24,891 bases of DNA, from the NCBI GenBank assembly GCA_046302135.1, contig JBKCIQ010000174.1, positions 1 to 24,891 of the forward strand, in the 5' to 3' direction. Each line of letters opens with the position of its first letter. Position 1 is the stretch's first letter. The position numbers and the translations under genes are program-made. This document shows positions 1 to 7,192 of the stretch, in pieces. The notes under the pieces were generated by a model that was given only the letters and a program-made list of their open reading frames with translations, ran no database searches and was not told where the DNA came from. This DNA comes from AM-1111 sp046302135. GTDB lineage: Bacteria > Bacteroidota > Bacteroidia > B-17B0 > Aurantibacillaceae.

Positions 1-114
1 GTCATGCACTATGTATTCCTTTCCCTCAATTCTTAATTTTCCTTGATCTCTGCAAGCTGATTCTGAACCAAATTGAATATAATCTTTGAATGCTATAACC
101 TCAGCCTTAATGAA
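1..114 (-). pseudogene. ychF: In-frame remainder of the ychF TGS domain beyond the TGA
   Basis: Reading past the TGA in the same frame gives 38 sense codons with no further stop: FIKAEVIAFKDYI, then QFGSESACRDQGKLRIEG, then KEYIVHD, at which point the window ends. This matches the end of the YchF TGS domain (compare the E. coli ending FIRAQTI...GKMRAEGKDYIVKDGD). The conserved segment shows no frameshift and no decay, so the stop is either very recent, a base-call or assembly error (one change, GGA to TGA), or tolerated by readthrough. The real stop codon lies outside the window. Confidence 0.85.
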
Positions 115-1068
115 TCATTTTTCAAAATCAGTGTGAATGACCCCTGCAGCCTGTGGGGCAGACATTCCTCTGGTAATTGTCCAAGCTCTAACTTCTTTTT
201 CTCCTGCAGTAAAGTAGGTTTGAAGATCTAGTAATTTATATGCTGATTTAATCAGTTTATTTACACCTGGCTCATCAAGTCCAATATCATCTAAGAACAT
301 TTTTCTCTCCTCGTGAGTTTCTAGGGCTGCAATTTCAGATTCCATTGCCGCAGTAATTACAATCACTTCTGCATTTTCATTTTTTACTGAGCTTTTTACT
401 TCCTCTACAAATTTATTTCCGGTTTTAATACTGCCTTCATCAACATTACATACATATAGAACCGGTTTTATCGTTAATAAAAATAAATCTGCAATATATT
501 TATTTTCTTCCTCTGAAATTTCTACAGTTCTTGCACTTTCCCCTCTTTCCAATGCTACTTTTATTCTTGTAAGTACGTCGTATGTTTTTACTGCTTCCTT
601 ATCGTTTCCTGTTTTTGCAACCCTTTCGAATTTTTTCATTTTGGCCTCAACTGATTCCAAATCCTTCAGCTGAAGTTCCATGTCAATTACTTCCTTGTCA
701 CGTATTGGGTTTACCGAACCATCTACGTGAACAATGTTTGGATCATCAAAGCATCTAAGAACATGAATGATTGCGTTACATTCTCTAATATTACCCAAAA
801 ATTTATTTCCCAACCCTTCTCCTTTATGAGCACCTTTTACTAAACCTGCTATATCCACAATTTCAACCGTAGTTGGTAGAATGTTTTGAGGTTTAACCAG
901 AGCAGCAAGTTGATTCAATCTTTCATCTGGAACTGTGATGGTTCCAAGATTTGGTTCAATAGTGCAAAAAGGAAAATTAGCTGCTTGTGCACGCGCATTA
1001 GACAAACAATTAAAAAGTGTAGATTTTCCAACATTTGGTAAACCAACAATTCCACATTTCAGGGCCAT
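115..1068 (-). CDS. ychF: Redox-regulated ATPase/GTPase YchF (OLA1 family), prematurely stopped
   Basis: This is the universal ribosome-associated Obg-like P-loop NTPase YchF, a cytoplasmic protein that binds ATP in preference to GTP. The P-loop GLPNVGKST is at residues 9-17, DIAG of the G3 region at 72-75, and the altered G4 motif NVDE at 208-211, which is the family's hallmark departure from NKxD. The C-terminus enters the TGS domain (AWTITRGMSAPQAAG, then IHTDFEK) and stops at 317 residues, against about 363-365 for the family. The stop is TGA at 115-117, exactly where the family has an invariant glycine (DFEK-G-FI). Reading continues open and recognisable in the same frame to position 1. 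Ten other genes here end in TGA, so TGA is a normal stop in this genome. The start ATG lies 20 bp downstream of a TAnnTTTG box. The gene follows mpl on the same strand. Identity is certain; whether the product is truncated in the cell is open. Confidence 0.96.
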   Translation of the reverse strand: MALKCGIVGLPNVGKSTLFNCLSNARAQAANFPFCTIEPNLGTITVPDERLNQLAALVKPQNILPTTVEIVDIAGLVKGAHKGEGLGNKFLGNIRECNAIIHVLRCFDDPNIVHVDGSVNPIRDKEVIDMELQLKDLESVEAKMKKFERVAKTGNDKEAVKTYDVLTRIKVALERGESARTVEISEEENKYIADLFLLTIKPVLYVCNVDEGSIKTGNKFVEEVKSSVKNENAEVIVITAAMESEIAALETHEERKMFLDDIGLDEPGVNKLIKSAYKLLDLQTYFTAGEKEVRAWTITRGMSAPQAAGVIHTDFEK

Positions 1069-1088
1069 AATTAAAATTTAAACGGTTG

Positions 1089-1096
1089 CAAATATA
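1089..1096 (-). promoter_or_regulatory. Bacteroidota -7 box upstream of ychF
   Basis: On the minus strand the bases read TATATTTG, a perfect TAnnTTTG match, 20 bp upstream of the ychF ATG. No TTG at the usual 19-23 bp spacing is visible. It lies in the 59-bp gap after mpl, so ychF probably has its own promoter. Confidence 0.55.
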
Positions 1097-1127
1097 CGTT
1101 TATTTCAGCTTTTGGGTTATAGGGTTA

Positions 1128-2492
1128 TCAATTGCATTTTAACATGGAACCTAATTTTTCAAAATTTACTCCATCAAAATTTCCACTGCTCATCATCAGT
1201 AAATTTCTGTTTTCCCAAACTTCGAGCTCCAGATATTTTGCAATTGATGATGAATCAGTATAGACTGATAAATTTTTGTGTTGACCAAAACTTTCTTTTA
1301 CTTGTTCAGGCGAAATTGCTTTTAATTTTTTGTGCTGAATGGTATGAGGGTTGAAATATACAATTGCCTCATCAGCCTCATTCATAGAGTCTTTATACTC
1401 TGCTAGAAAATTTTCATTTAGGCTGCTAAATGTATGTAATTCTATTACGGCAGTTAATTTTCTATTAGGGAATTGTTTTTTAACTGCATTGATAGTGGCT
1501 TTCAACTTTGATGGTGAATGTGCAAAATCTTTGTAAAAGGTGAATGTCTCTGACTGTCTTACCAGTTCGAGTCTTTTTGCCGCACCTTCAAAACTTTGCA
1601 TTGCAATGATAAATTCTTTTATTGAAATACCTAATGATTCACAAACTTTACTTGCACCTTCCAAATTCATTAGGTTGTGCTCACCGAAAATTTTCATCGG
1701 ATATTTTTCACCCTCATAAAATAAATAGCTGGTTCCATTTTCAATACTATATTCTGGAATTTCATATGCAATTTTATCGCCTTTACAGGTAGTTTTTTCA
1801 GTAAGCTCCTTCAAGACTTCGTCTTTATTACAATAAATTAATTTTCCACCATCACTTACCAATTGAATAAATTTCCGAAACTGATCAACATAAATATCAA
1901 AGGTTGGAAAAACATTGATGTGATCCCATGCTATCCCGCTTATAAGAGCAATATTGGGATGGTACAAATGAAATTTTGGTCTTGTATCAATGGGTGAGGA
2001 GAGGTACTCATCGCCTTCTATGATCATAAATGGTGCGTCCTCGGAAAATTTAACCATTGTATCAAATCCTTTGAGTTGAGCACCTACCAAATAATCAAAA
2101 TCTTTTTTGTAAAATCCAAGAACATGTAAAATCATAGAGGTGATGGTGGTCTTTCCATGACTTCCACCTATAACTACACGAATTTTATTTCTTGACTGTT
2201 CATAAATGTATTCAGGATATGAATATATTTTTAGCCCAATATTTTTAGCTTTTAATAATTCGGGATTATCTGCTCTTGCGTGCATTCCCACAATTACAGC
2301 ATCCAATTCTTGATTGATTTTTTCAGGGAACCAGCCAATGTTTTCAGGAAGAATTCCTGCATTTTCGAGTCTACTTTTAGACGGTTCATTTATTTCATCG
2401 TCAGATCCTGATACTGAGTAGCCCTTCTTTTTAAGAGCAAGAGCCATATTGTGCATGGCACTTCCACCTATGGCAATTAAATGTATTTTCAT
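1128..2492 (-). CDS. mpl: UDP-N-acetylmuramate:L-Ala-gamma-D-Glu-meso-DAP ligase (Mpl-type Mur ligase)
   Basis: A cytoplasmic Mur-ligase-family enzyme of 454 residues. The N-terminal Rossmann segment opens with MKIHLIAIGGSAMHN, the glycine-rich UDP-MurNAc site. The ATP-binding loop GGSHGKTTITS is at 109-119, followed by EGDEY and the SGIAWDHINVFPT segment typical of the central domain; the C-terminal domain contains DFAHSPSKL. These traits and the length fit Mpl, which joins tripeptide recovered from old peptidoglycan to UDP-MurNAc, rather than MurC, which adds L-Ala. MurC cannot be excluded from sequence alone, but the IGGSAMHN start and GSHGKTT loop are those of the Bacteroidota Mpl-like group. 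The gene is divergent from the 177-aa gene across a 115-bp gap and precedes ychF by 59 bp. It ends in TGA. No clear TAnnTTTG box was found upstream. Confidence 0.88.
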   Translation of the reverse strand: MKIHLIAIGGSAMHNMALALKKKGYSVSGSDDEINEPSKSRLENAGILPENIGWFPEKINQELDAVIVGMHARADNPELLKAKNIGLKIYSYPEYIYEQSRNKIRVVIGGSHGKTTITSMILHVLGFYKKDFDYLVGAQLKGFDTMVKFSEDAPFMIIEGDEYLSSPIDTRPKFHLYHPNIALISGIAWDHINVFPTFDIYVDQFRKFIQLVSDGGKLIYCNKDEVLKELTEKTTCKGDKIAYEIPEYSIENGTSYLFYEGEKYPMKIFGEHNLMNLEGASKVCESLGISIKEFIIAMQSFEGAAKRLELVRQSETFTFYKDFAHSPSKLKATINAVKKQFPNRKLTAVIELHTFSSLNENFLAEYKDSMNEADEAIVYFNPHTIQHKKLKAISPEQVKESFGQHKNLSVYTDSSSIAKYLELEVWENRNLLMMSSGNFDGVNFEKLGSMLKCN

Positions 2493-2571
2493 TTTTATTA
2501 ACTTCCTACTGCTAAATAATTAAATGATTCATATCACTTGACCTTAATTTCAATTTGCTTTAAACATTTGA

Positions 2572-2603
2572 TTGTTGATGAATGTACTTTAATTATAAAT
2601 TTG
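2572..2603 (+). promoter_or_regulatory. Bacteroidota-type promoter, nearly leaderless
   Basis: TTG at 2572-2574 is followed after 21 bp by TAAATTTG at 2596-2603. This fits the TTG / 19-23 bp / TAnnTTTG pattern of the Bacteroidota primary sigma factor. The ATG of the 177-aa gene is at 2608, only 4 bp after the box, so transcription would start at or next to the start codon. Confidence 0.6.
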
Positions 2604-2607
2604 CAAA

Positions 2608-3141
2608 ATGAATAAAGAAAACATCAACCGGCACGAGGCATTAAATGATGACCCTGAATTTTATTTTGATGAAAATAATTTTTCAACCGTGGTTTTAAAT
2701 AGTGAAGATTTTTCAAAAAAAAATTCTGAAGAAATAAAAAATCTGGTGGTATTAATTTGCTCCGAAAATAGAGAGGATAAGGATAAAGCATTACTAGTAT
2801 TAAAGCAACAGGATGGGAGAGAGTTGTTACTATCGGCTATTGCCGATAAATCTTTCAGAGATTCAAGAAATAAATTAGTTGCTGCTTGTTGGGAGTCAGG
2901 TCTTGATTTTTCTAAATATCTTGAGGTATTCGTGATTTTATTATTGTCAGGTAATTATCTGGAAGCGATTGAATCATTAACAGTAATTGAAAACATGGAA
3001 AATAAACTACCTGATGATATCAGAATACTTTCTGTAAATAAGTTGGAAGAGGCCGCAAAATCTGAAATTGAAAAAAGGGAACTTTACTTGATAGCAAAAG
3101 ATTTTCTGACCAAATACAATAGCCCGGAACAAACAGATTAG
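2608..3141 (+). CDS. Conserved-looking hypothetical protein, helical
   Basis: I do not recognise a named family. The 177-residue protein is acidic at its N-terminus (residues 1-40 rich in D, E and N) and then appears almost wholly alpha-helical. Leucine-rich paired helices (VVLICSENREDKDKALLVLK, then ELLLSAIADK, RNKLVAACWESGLDF, VFVILLLSGNYLEAIESL) resemble HEAT/ARM-like repeats and suggest a soluble protein-binding scaffold. There is no signal peptide or membrane segment and no catalytic motif. A well-placed promoter box, an ATG start and codon use like the neighbours support a real gene. It stands alone on the plus strand, divergent from mpl, and its TAG overlaps the hutH stop by 4 bp tail-to-tail. 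The HEAT-like reading is an inference from helix periodicity. Confidence 0.75.
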   Translation: MNKENINRHEALNDDPEFYFDENNFSTVVLNSEDFSKKNSEEIKNLVVLICSENREDKDKALLVLKQQDGRELLLSAIADKSFRDSRNKLVAACWESGLDFSKYLEVFVILLLSGNYLEAIESLTVIENMENKLPDDIRILSVNKLEEAAKSEIEKRELYLIAKDFLTKYNSPEQTD

Positions 3142-4628
3142 TTGTATTTATAATCTTTAATAATTTCTATTGATTTTTTAATTAATGGATGAATGTATTC
3201 ATCTTTTTTGAGATGTGGTATTTCCAGTCTTATTCTTTGATGGAAATTTTCTAGAATTTTCGATGATTTTTTTGGACGACGAAAATCAAGTGCCTGTGTC
3301 GAATTGATACATTCAATAGCAAGAACTTTCCATACATTTTCTACTATTTGAAAACATTTTGTGGCGGCATTAGCGCCCATACTGACATGATCTTCTTGGC
3401 CATTGCTACTTACAATCGAATCAACAGATGCTGGCGTGCATAACTGTTTGTTTTGACTGATGATTGATGCGGCTGTATATTGGGTAATCATCAGTCCTGA
3501 GTTAATACCTGAATCCTTAATGAGAAAAGGAGGCAATCCTCTTTGTCCCGAAATCAGTAAATAAGTTCTCCTTTCTGATATAGATGCAATTTCGGCTAAC
3601 GCAATTGAAAGAAAATCCATAGCAATAGCCAAGGGTTGGCCATGAAAATTACCACCTGAAAGAATTAAATCTTCATCAGGAAACACAGTAGGATTATCAG
3701 TAACTGAATTTATTTCAGTTTCAATTATGCCCTTTACATATTGAATAGTATCAAAACTAGCTCCATGAACCTGAGGTATGCACCTGAACGAATATGGATC
3801 TTGAACATGTTTTTTGACTTCTTTAATAATTTCGCTGCCTGATAAAACCCGTGTGAAGAATTCGGCCGTTGTAATTTGACCTTTATGTGGACGAACCTTA
3901 TGAAGCAATTCGTTAAAGGGTTCAATTCTTCCATCGTAGGCATCAAGCGAAAGGGCCGCAACTAGATTGGCAGATGAATAAAGTTTCTCCGCCTGAATAC
4001 ATATCCATGCACCAAATGCGCTCATGAATTGAGTACCATTTAGCAATGCCAATCCTTCTTTGCTTTTAAGTTTGAGTGGTTTTAGTCCGAATTTATTAAT
4101 TACCTCTAATGCTGAAAGTTGCTCACCCTTGTAATTTACTTCTCCTTCACCAATTAATGGAAGAGAAAGATGAGCCAAAGGAGCCAAATCACCTGAAGCA
4201 CCTAAGGATCCCTGTTCAAATATAATAGGATAGATTCCATTATTAAAGAAAAATATTAATCTTTCTACCAATTCCAAGCTTACGCCTGATTTACCGTATG
4301 AAAAGGCTTGAATCTTTAAAAATAACATCAGTTTTGATATGAATTCCGGCACTTGATTTCCCGTACCGCAGGCGTGTGATTTAACCAAATTTTCTTGAAG
4401 GTCATTCAACTGTTCGTTTTCAATACTAACATTACAAAGTGATCCAAAACCGGTATTTATTCCGTAAATCGCAGAATTATTGTTTTGTATTTTTTTATCT
4501 AAGTAAGCGCGACAGTTAATAATTTTATCTTTTGCAGATTCTGATAACTCTATTTGAATATTATTATTAATTACCTGCTCAACATCTGAAAGAGATAAAA
4601 TTCTATTTGGGCAAATTGTATGTTTCAT
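3138..4628 (-). CDS. hutH: Histidine ammonia-lyase
   Basis: Catalyses L-histidine to trans-urocanate plus ammonia, the first step of histidine catabolism, in the cytoplasm. At 496 residues it is the normal length. The MIO-forming triad Ala-Ser-Gly is at 144-146 in GSLGASGDLAPL; the mobile catalytic Tyr is Y55 in YGINTGFG (55-62); SHACGTG is at 84-90; NGTQ at 197-200. The segment PASVDSIVSSNGQEDHVSMG (399-418) carries the Glu (E412) typical of histidine rather than phenylalanine or tyrosine lyases. The gene starts 21 bp after the PorP/SprF stop on the same strand, so it is probably the last gene of that cluster. No hutU, hutI or hutG lies in the window, which is unusual. Its 3' end overlaps the convergent 177-aa gene by 4 bp. 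Confidence 0.94.
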   Translation of the reverse strand: MKHTICPNRILSLSDVEQVINNNIQIELSESAKDKIINCRAYLDKKIQNNNSAIYGINTGFGSLCNVSIENEQLNDLQENLVKSHACGTGNQVPEFISKLMLFLKIQAFSYGKSGVSLELVERLIFFFNNGIYPIIFEQGSLGASGDLAPLAHLSLPLIGEGEVNYKGEQLSALEVINKFGLKPLKLKSKEGLALLNGTQFMSAFGAWICIQAEKLYSSANLVAALSLDAYDGRIEPFNELLHKVRPHKGQITTAEFFTRVLSGSEIIKEVKKHVQDPYSFRCIPQVHGASFDTIQYVKGIIETEINSVTDNPTVFPDEDLILSGGNFHGQPLAIAMDFLSIALAEIASISERRTYLLISGQRGLPPFLIKDSGINSGLMITQYTAASIISQNKQLCTPASVDSIVSSNGQEDHVSMGANAATKCFQIVENVWKVLAIECINSTQALDFRRPKKSSKILENFHQRIRLEIPHLKKDEYIHPLIKKSIEIIKDYKYN

Positions 4629-4649
4629 ACAGGCTAAGTTCGGAATTTT

Positions 4650-5621
4650 TCAGAAGAGATATTGAAAATGTCTCCTTTGAAATTCTTTATTTTTATTCTT
4701 TTTATCGCTTTGGAATAAATTACTTCCAAAAATTAACTTCACTTCATGAGTACCGCTACTTGCCCGCATTAAATTATTTGTTGTCAAATCATATGAATAA
4801 GAAATCTGATAAGTGTTCAATATTGAATAACCAACATGAAAAGCGACAGCAGATTTAAGCCTATAACTAAAACCTGCTATGAAACTTTCCTTAAAATGAA
4901 GCCGTAGCGTATAATCTGCCATTATGGGGGTGTTTGGTAGATAACTTGTCATAAATGAATTTTCCCAAATCAAAGAGTTATCGACCTGCCAATTGTATCC
5001 TACAGCAAAATTATAATGTAATACCTGTGAAAAAACTGCTTTTTTTGTAGTGTCTGATTTGTAATATTCAAGTCTGGAACTTGTAAGATTATTTGCTGAT
5101 ATTCCTAAATAAAATTTATCATTGTAATATAAAAGTCCACCATTTAAATTTCCGCTCACTGCTTTATCATTAATACTGTAATTAACCGCAGGATCCTGCT
5201 GGTTTTGTGTTGTAATTCTATCAGAAAAGTAACCTTGAGACTGATATCCACCGCCTAAACCAAATGCCAATTTTGCATCTTCGAATTTAATGTGATACGC
5301 GGCGGCCATTGTAGCAGAAAAATTTCTAAAAGGCCCAATTTCATCCTGAAGAATAATTCCGCCTAGTCCTAATTTTTCTTTAGCAAATTTTCCATGTATA
5401 GATAAATACATACTTTTTGGTGCACCTTCATAACCCACCCATTGATTTCTATATCCTAATCTGACATCAATAAGCTTTCTTGAGCCTGCAACTGCTGGAT
5501 TAAAAATAAATAGACTACCTCGGTGTTGTGTTAGATTAAGATTTTGCTGAGAATAAGTAATTAAAAATAAATGAAAAAATAAAATGAAGAATAATAACTT
5601 AAATTGAGTAAATGACAACAC
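4650..5621 (-). CDS. PorP/SprF family type IX secretion / gliding membrane protein
   Basis: A 323-residue outer-membrane protein with an N-terminal signal peptide (hydrophobic stretch around residues 8-23, likely cleavage before QQNLNL). The mature start QHRGSLFIFNPAVAGS and the following RLGYRNQWVGYEGAPK are the signature of the PorP/SprF family, as are the later segments GLGGIILQDEIGPF and FGLGGGYQSQGYF. Alternating strand patterns to the C-terminus fit a beta-barrel. Family members work with the T9SS: SprF is needed for SprB adhesin display and PorP for secretion in Porphyromonas, and newer work links PorP-like proteins to type B CTD cargo. Most paralogues sit beside a giant adhesin gene; this one sits between a 43-aa lipoprotein (31 bp upstream) and hutH (21 bp downstream). 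The specific partner is unknown. Confidence 0.9.
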   Translation of the reverse strand: MLSFTQFKLLFFILFFHLFLITYSQQNLNLTQHRGSLFIFNPAVAGSRKLIDVRLGYRNQWVGYEGAPKSMYLSIHGKFAKEKLGLGGIILQDEIGPFRNFSATMAAAYHIKFEDAKLAFGLGGGYQSQGYFSDRITTQNQQDPAVNYSINDKAVSGNLNGGLLYYNDKFYLGISANNLTSSRLEYYKSDTTKKAVFSQVLHYNFAVGYNWQVDNSLIWENSFMTSYLPNTPIMADYTLRLHFKESFIAGFSYRLKSAVAFHVGYSILNTYQISYSYDLTTNNLMRASSGTHEVKLIFGSNLFQSDKKNKNKEFQRRHFQYLF

Positions 5622-5652
5622 CTGAAACTTCGAATAAGGTTTTCTAACAAAA

Positions 5653-5784
5653 TCAAAGCCAGCCTCCCATAGCCGTCTTTGCGGTTTTTCTTCTTCCTCT
5701 GCAATCCCTAGCTACACATGATTCAGCAAAAATAAATATGCCCAAGAGAAGTAGAATTAATAACGGCTTTATATATTTTTTCAT
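5653..5784 (-). CDS. Small predicted lipoprotein, 43 aa
   Basis: A short open reading frame running from ATG (5782-5784) to TGA (5653-5655). It starts MKKYIKP, then a leucine-rich hydrophobic core (residues 8-19), then a signal-peptidase-II-like site FAESC with the lipidated cysteine at position 23. The mature part is only about 20 residues: C, VARDCRGRRKTAKTAMGGWL, with a second cysteine, a strongly basic stretch and a GGW ending. It begins 12 bp after the stop of the alpha-oxoamine synthase and ends 31 bp before PorP/SprF, all on the same strand, which fits an operon. Small lipoproteins of this style with a terminal GGW-like motif occur in Bacteroidota, but I cannot name a function. The size falls below common gene-calling limits, so it may be missing from automatic annotation. 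Confidence 0.65.
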   Translation of the reverse strand: MKKYIKPLLILLLLGIFIFAESCVARDCRGRRKTAKTAMGGWL

Positions 5785-5796
5785 AGTTTTTTAAAT

Positions 5797-7041
5797 TTAA
5801 ACAGCTGCAATTTTATCGCTTCTGTATTGACCTGACTTAAGTTTGTTTTCAATTGATGAGAAACATTCTATAGTGTATTTTACGTCATCTAAAGTATGTA
5901 CTGCTGTTGGTATTAAGCGTAAAATAATTATACCTTTTGGTACAACAGGATAAACAACCATCGAGCAAAAAATATTAAAGTTTTCTCTTAAATCAACTAT
6001 CATGTTGGTTGCTTCAGGAATAGAACCATTCAAATAAACTGGAGTTACCGGTGATTCTGTTTTGCCTATATCAAAACCTGCTTGCTTTAAGCCATTTTGC
6101 AATTCCCTTACATTTTCCCAAAGTTTTTCACGGTACTCAGGGTGTTTTCTCATTAGTTCAAGTCGCTTTAATGCACCAATCACGATTGGCATAGGTAAGG
6201 CCTTTGCAAAAATCTGAGAACGCATGTTATACCTTAGGTATTCAACAACGTGTTCTTCACTTGAAATAAAACCACCAACAAGTGCAAATGATTTAGCAAA
6301 GGTTCCGAAATAAATGTCAATTGCATCCATGCAACCTTGTTCCTCTCCGGTGCCTGCGCCTGTTGGACCCATTGTTCCTATTCCATGAGCATCATCTACA
6401 AATAATCTGAAATTGAACTTTTTCTTAAGTTCTGTTATCTCTTTCAGTTTTCCCTGATCACCACTCATTCCAAAAACTCCCTCGGAAATGACAAGAATAG
6501 ATCCCCCTGTTTGCTCAACTATTTTTGTTGCCCTTTCCAACTGTTTTTCACAATTTGAAATGTCGTTGTGTGGAAACACAAAGCGCTTACCCATATGTAG
6601 CCTAACGCCATCAATTATGCAGGCATGACATTCAGAATCATACACAATTACATCATGTCGATCTACCAAACAATCAATTGCACTTACCATTGCCTGATAA
6701 CCATAGTTACAAAGAATTGTGTCTTGTTTTTTTACATACTCAGATAATTCAGACTCCAATTGTTCGTGAAAATTACTGTTTCCACTCATCATTCTTGCAC
6801 CCATAGGGTAGGCTAGACCATAGTTTTTAGCGGCCTCTTCATCCGTTTTCCTGACTTCGGGATGATTTGCCAAACCAAGGTAATTATTAAGGCTCCAGTT
6901 TAATCTTTCTTTTCCTCTGAAAATCATTTTTGGAGCTATATCTCCTTCTAGTTTAGGAAAAGTAAAATATCCGTGTGACTCCTTAGAGTGCTGTCCTATA
7001 GGACCGCGATTCTTTTTAATTTTTTCAAAAAGATCTTTCAT
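5797..7041 (-). CDS. Alpha-oxoamine synthase family PLP enzyme (serine/cysteate acyltransferase-like)
   Basis: A cytoplasmic fold-type I PLP enzyme of 414 residues in the family of serine palmitoyltransferase, 2-amino-3-ketobutyrate CoA ligase (Kbl) and BioF, which condense an amino acid with an acyl thioester with loss of CO2. The PLP-stacking His is H139 in DSECHACIIDG; VDDAHGIGTMG (215-225) carries the cofactor-binding Asp and His; the Schiff-base Lys is K250 in GTFAKSFALVGGF. NWSLNNYLGLANHP (48-61) is the family's N-terminal signature. The closest match I recall is the Bacteroidota group tied to sphingolipid or sulfonolipid (capnine-type) base formation, rather than BioF, because no biotin genes are nearby. 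Kbl (threonine catabolism) remains possible. It is the first gene of a four-gene minus-strand cluster, with a TAnnTTTG box 18 bp upstream. Confidence 0.86.
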   Translation of the reverse strand: MKDLFEKIKKNRGPIGQHSKESHGYFTFPKLEGDIAPKMIFRGKERLNWSLNNYLGLANHPEVRKTDEEAAKNYGLAYPMGARMMSGNSNFHEQLESELSEYVKKQDTILCNYGYQAMVSAIDCLVDRHDVIVYDSECHACIIDGVRLHMGKRFVFPHNDISNCEKQLERATKIVEQTGGSILVISEGVFGMSGDQGKLKEITELKKKFNFRLFVDDAHGIGTMGPTGAGTGEEQGCMDAIDIYFGTFAKSFALVGGFISSEEHVVEYLRYNMRSQIFAKALPMPIVIGALKRLELMRKHPEYREKLWENVRELQNGLKQAGFDIGKTESPVTPVYLNGSIPEATNMIVDLRENFNIFCSMVVYPVVPKGIIILRLIPTAVHTLDDVKYTIECFSSIENKLKSGQYRSDKIAAV

Positions 7042-7059
7042 TTTAAATCAAGCTTTAAA

Positions 7060-7067
7060 CAAAAATA
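7060..7067 (-). promoter_or_regulatory. -7 box upstream of the alpha-oxoamine synthase cluster
   Basis: The minus strand reads TATTTTTG, a TAnnTTTG match, 18 bp upstream of the ATG at 7041. It is the only such box ahead of the four-gene cluster that I found, consistent with one transcript through hutH. No well-spaced TTG is seen. Confidence 0.45.
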
Positions 7068-7192
7068 CATAAAATATTCAGCTTTGAATTTAGTATCCAG
7101 GATATAATTCAACAGAATTTTCAAAAAAATTAATTTTTTTTATGGAATATATGAAAAAGCTTCATCATCAGTATATCCAAAAATTTAAAAAA

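Noticed and set aside
1112..1536. Short plus-strand frames opposite mpl.
   Set aside because: They lie wholly inside the confident mpl gene, have no promoter box, and their products have no recognisable domain; they are antisense shadows.
7079..7086. CAGCTTTG as a -7 box for the DUF4139 gene.
   Set aside because: It lacks the conserved first T of TAnnTTTG and is more than 100 bp from the chosen start.
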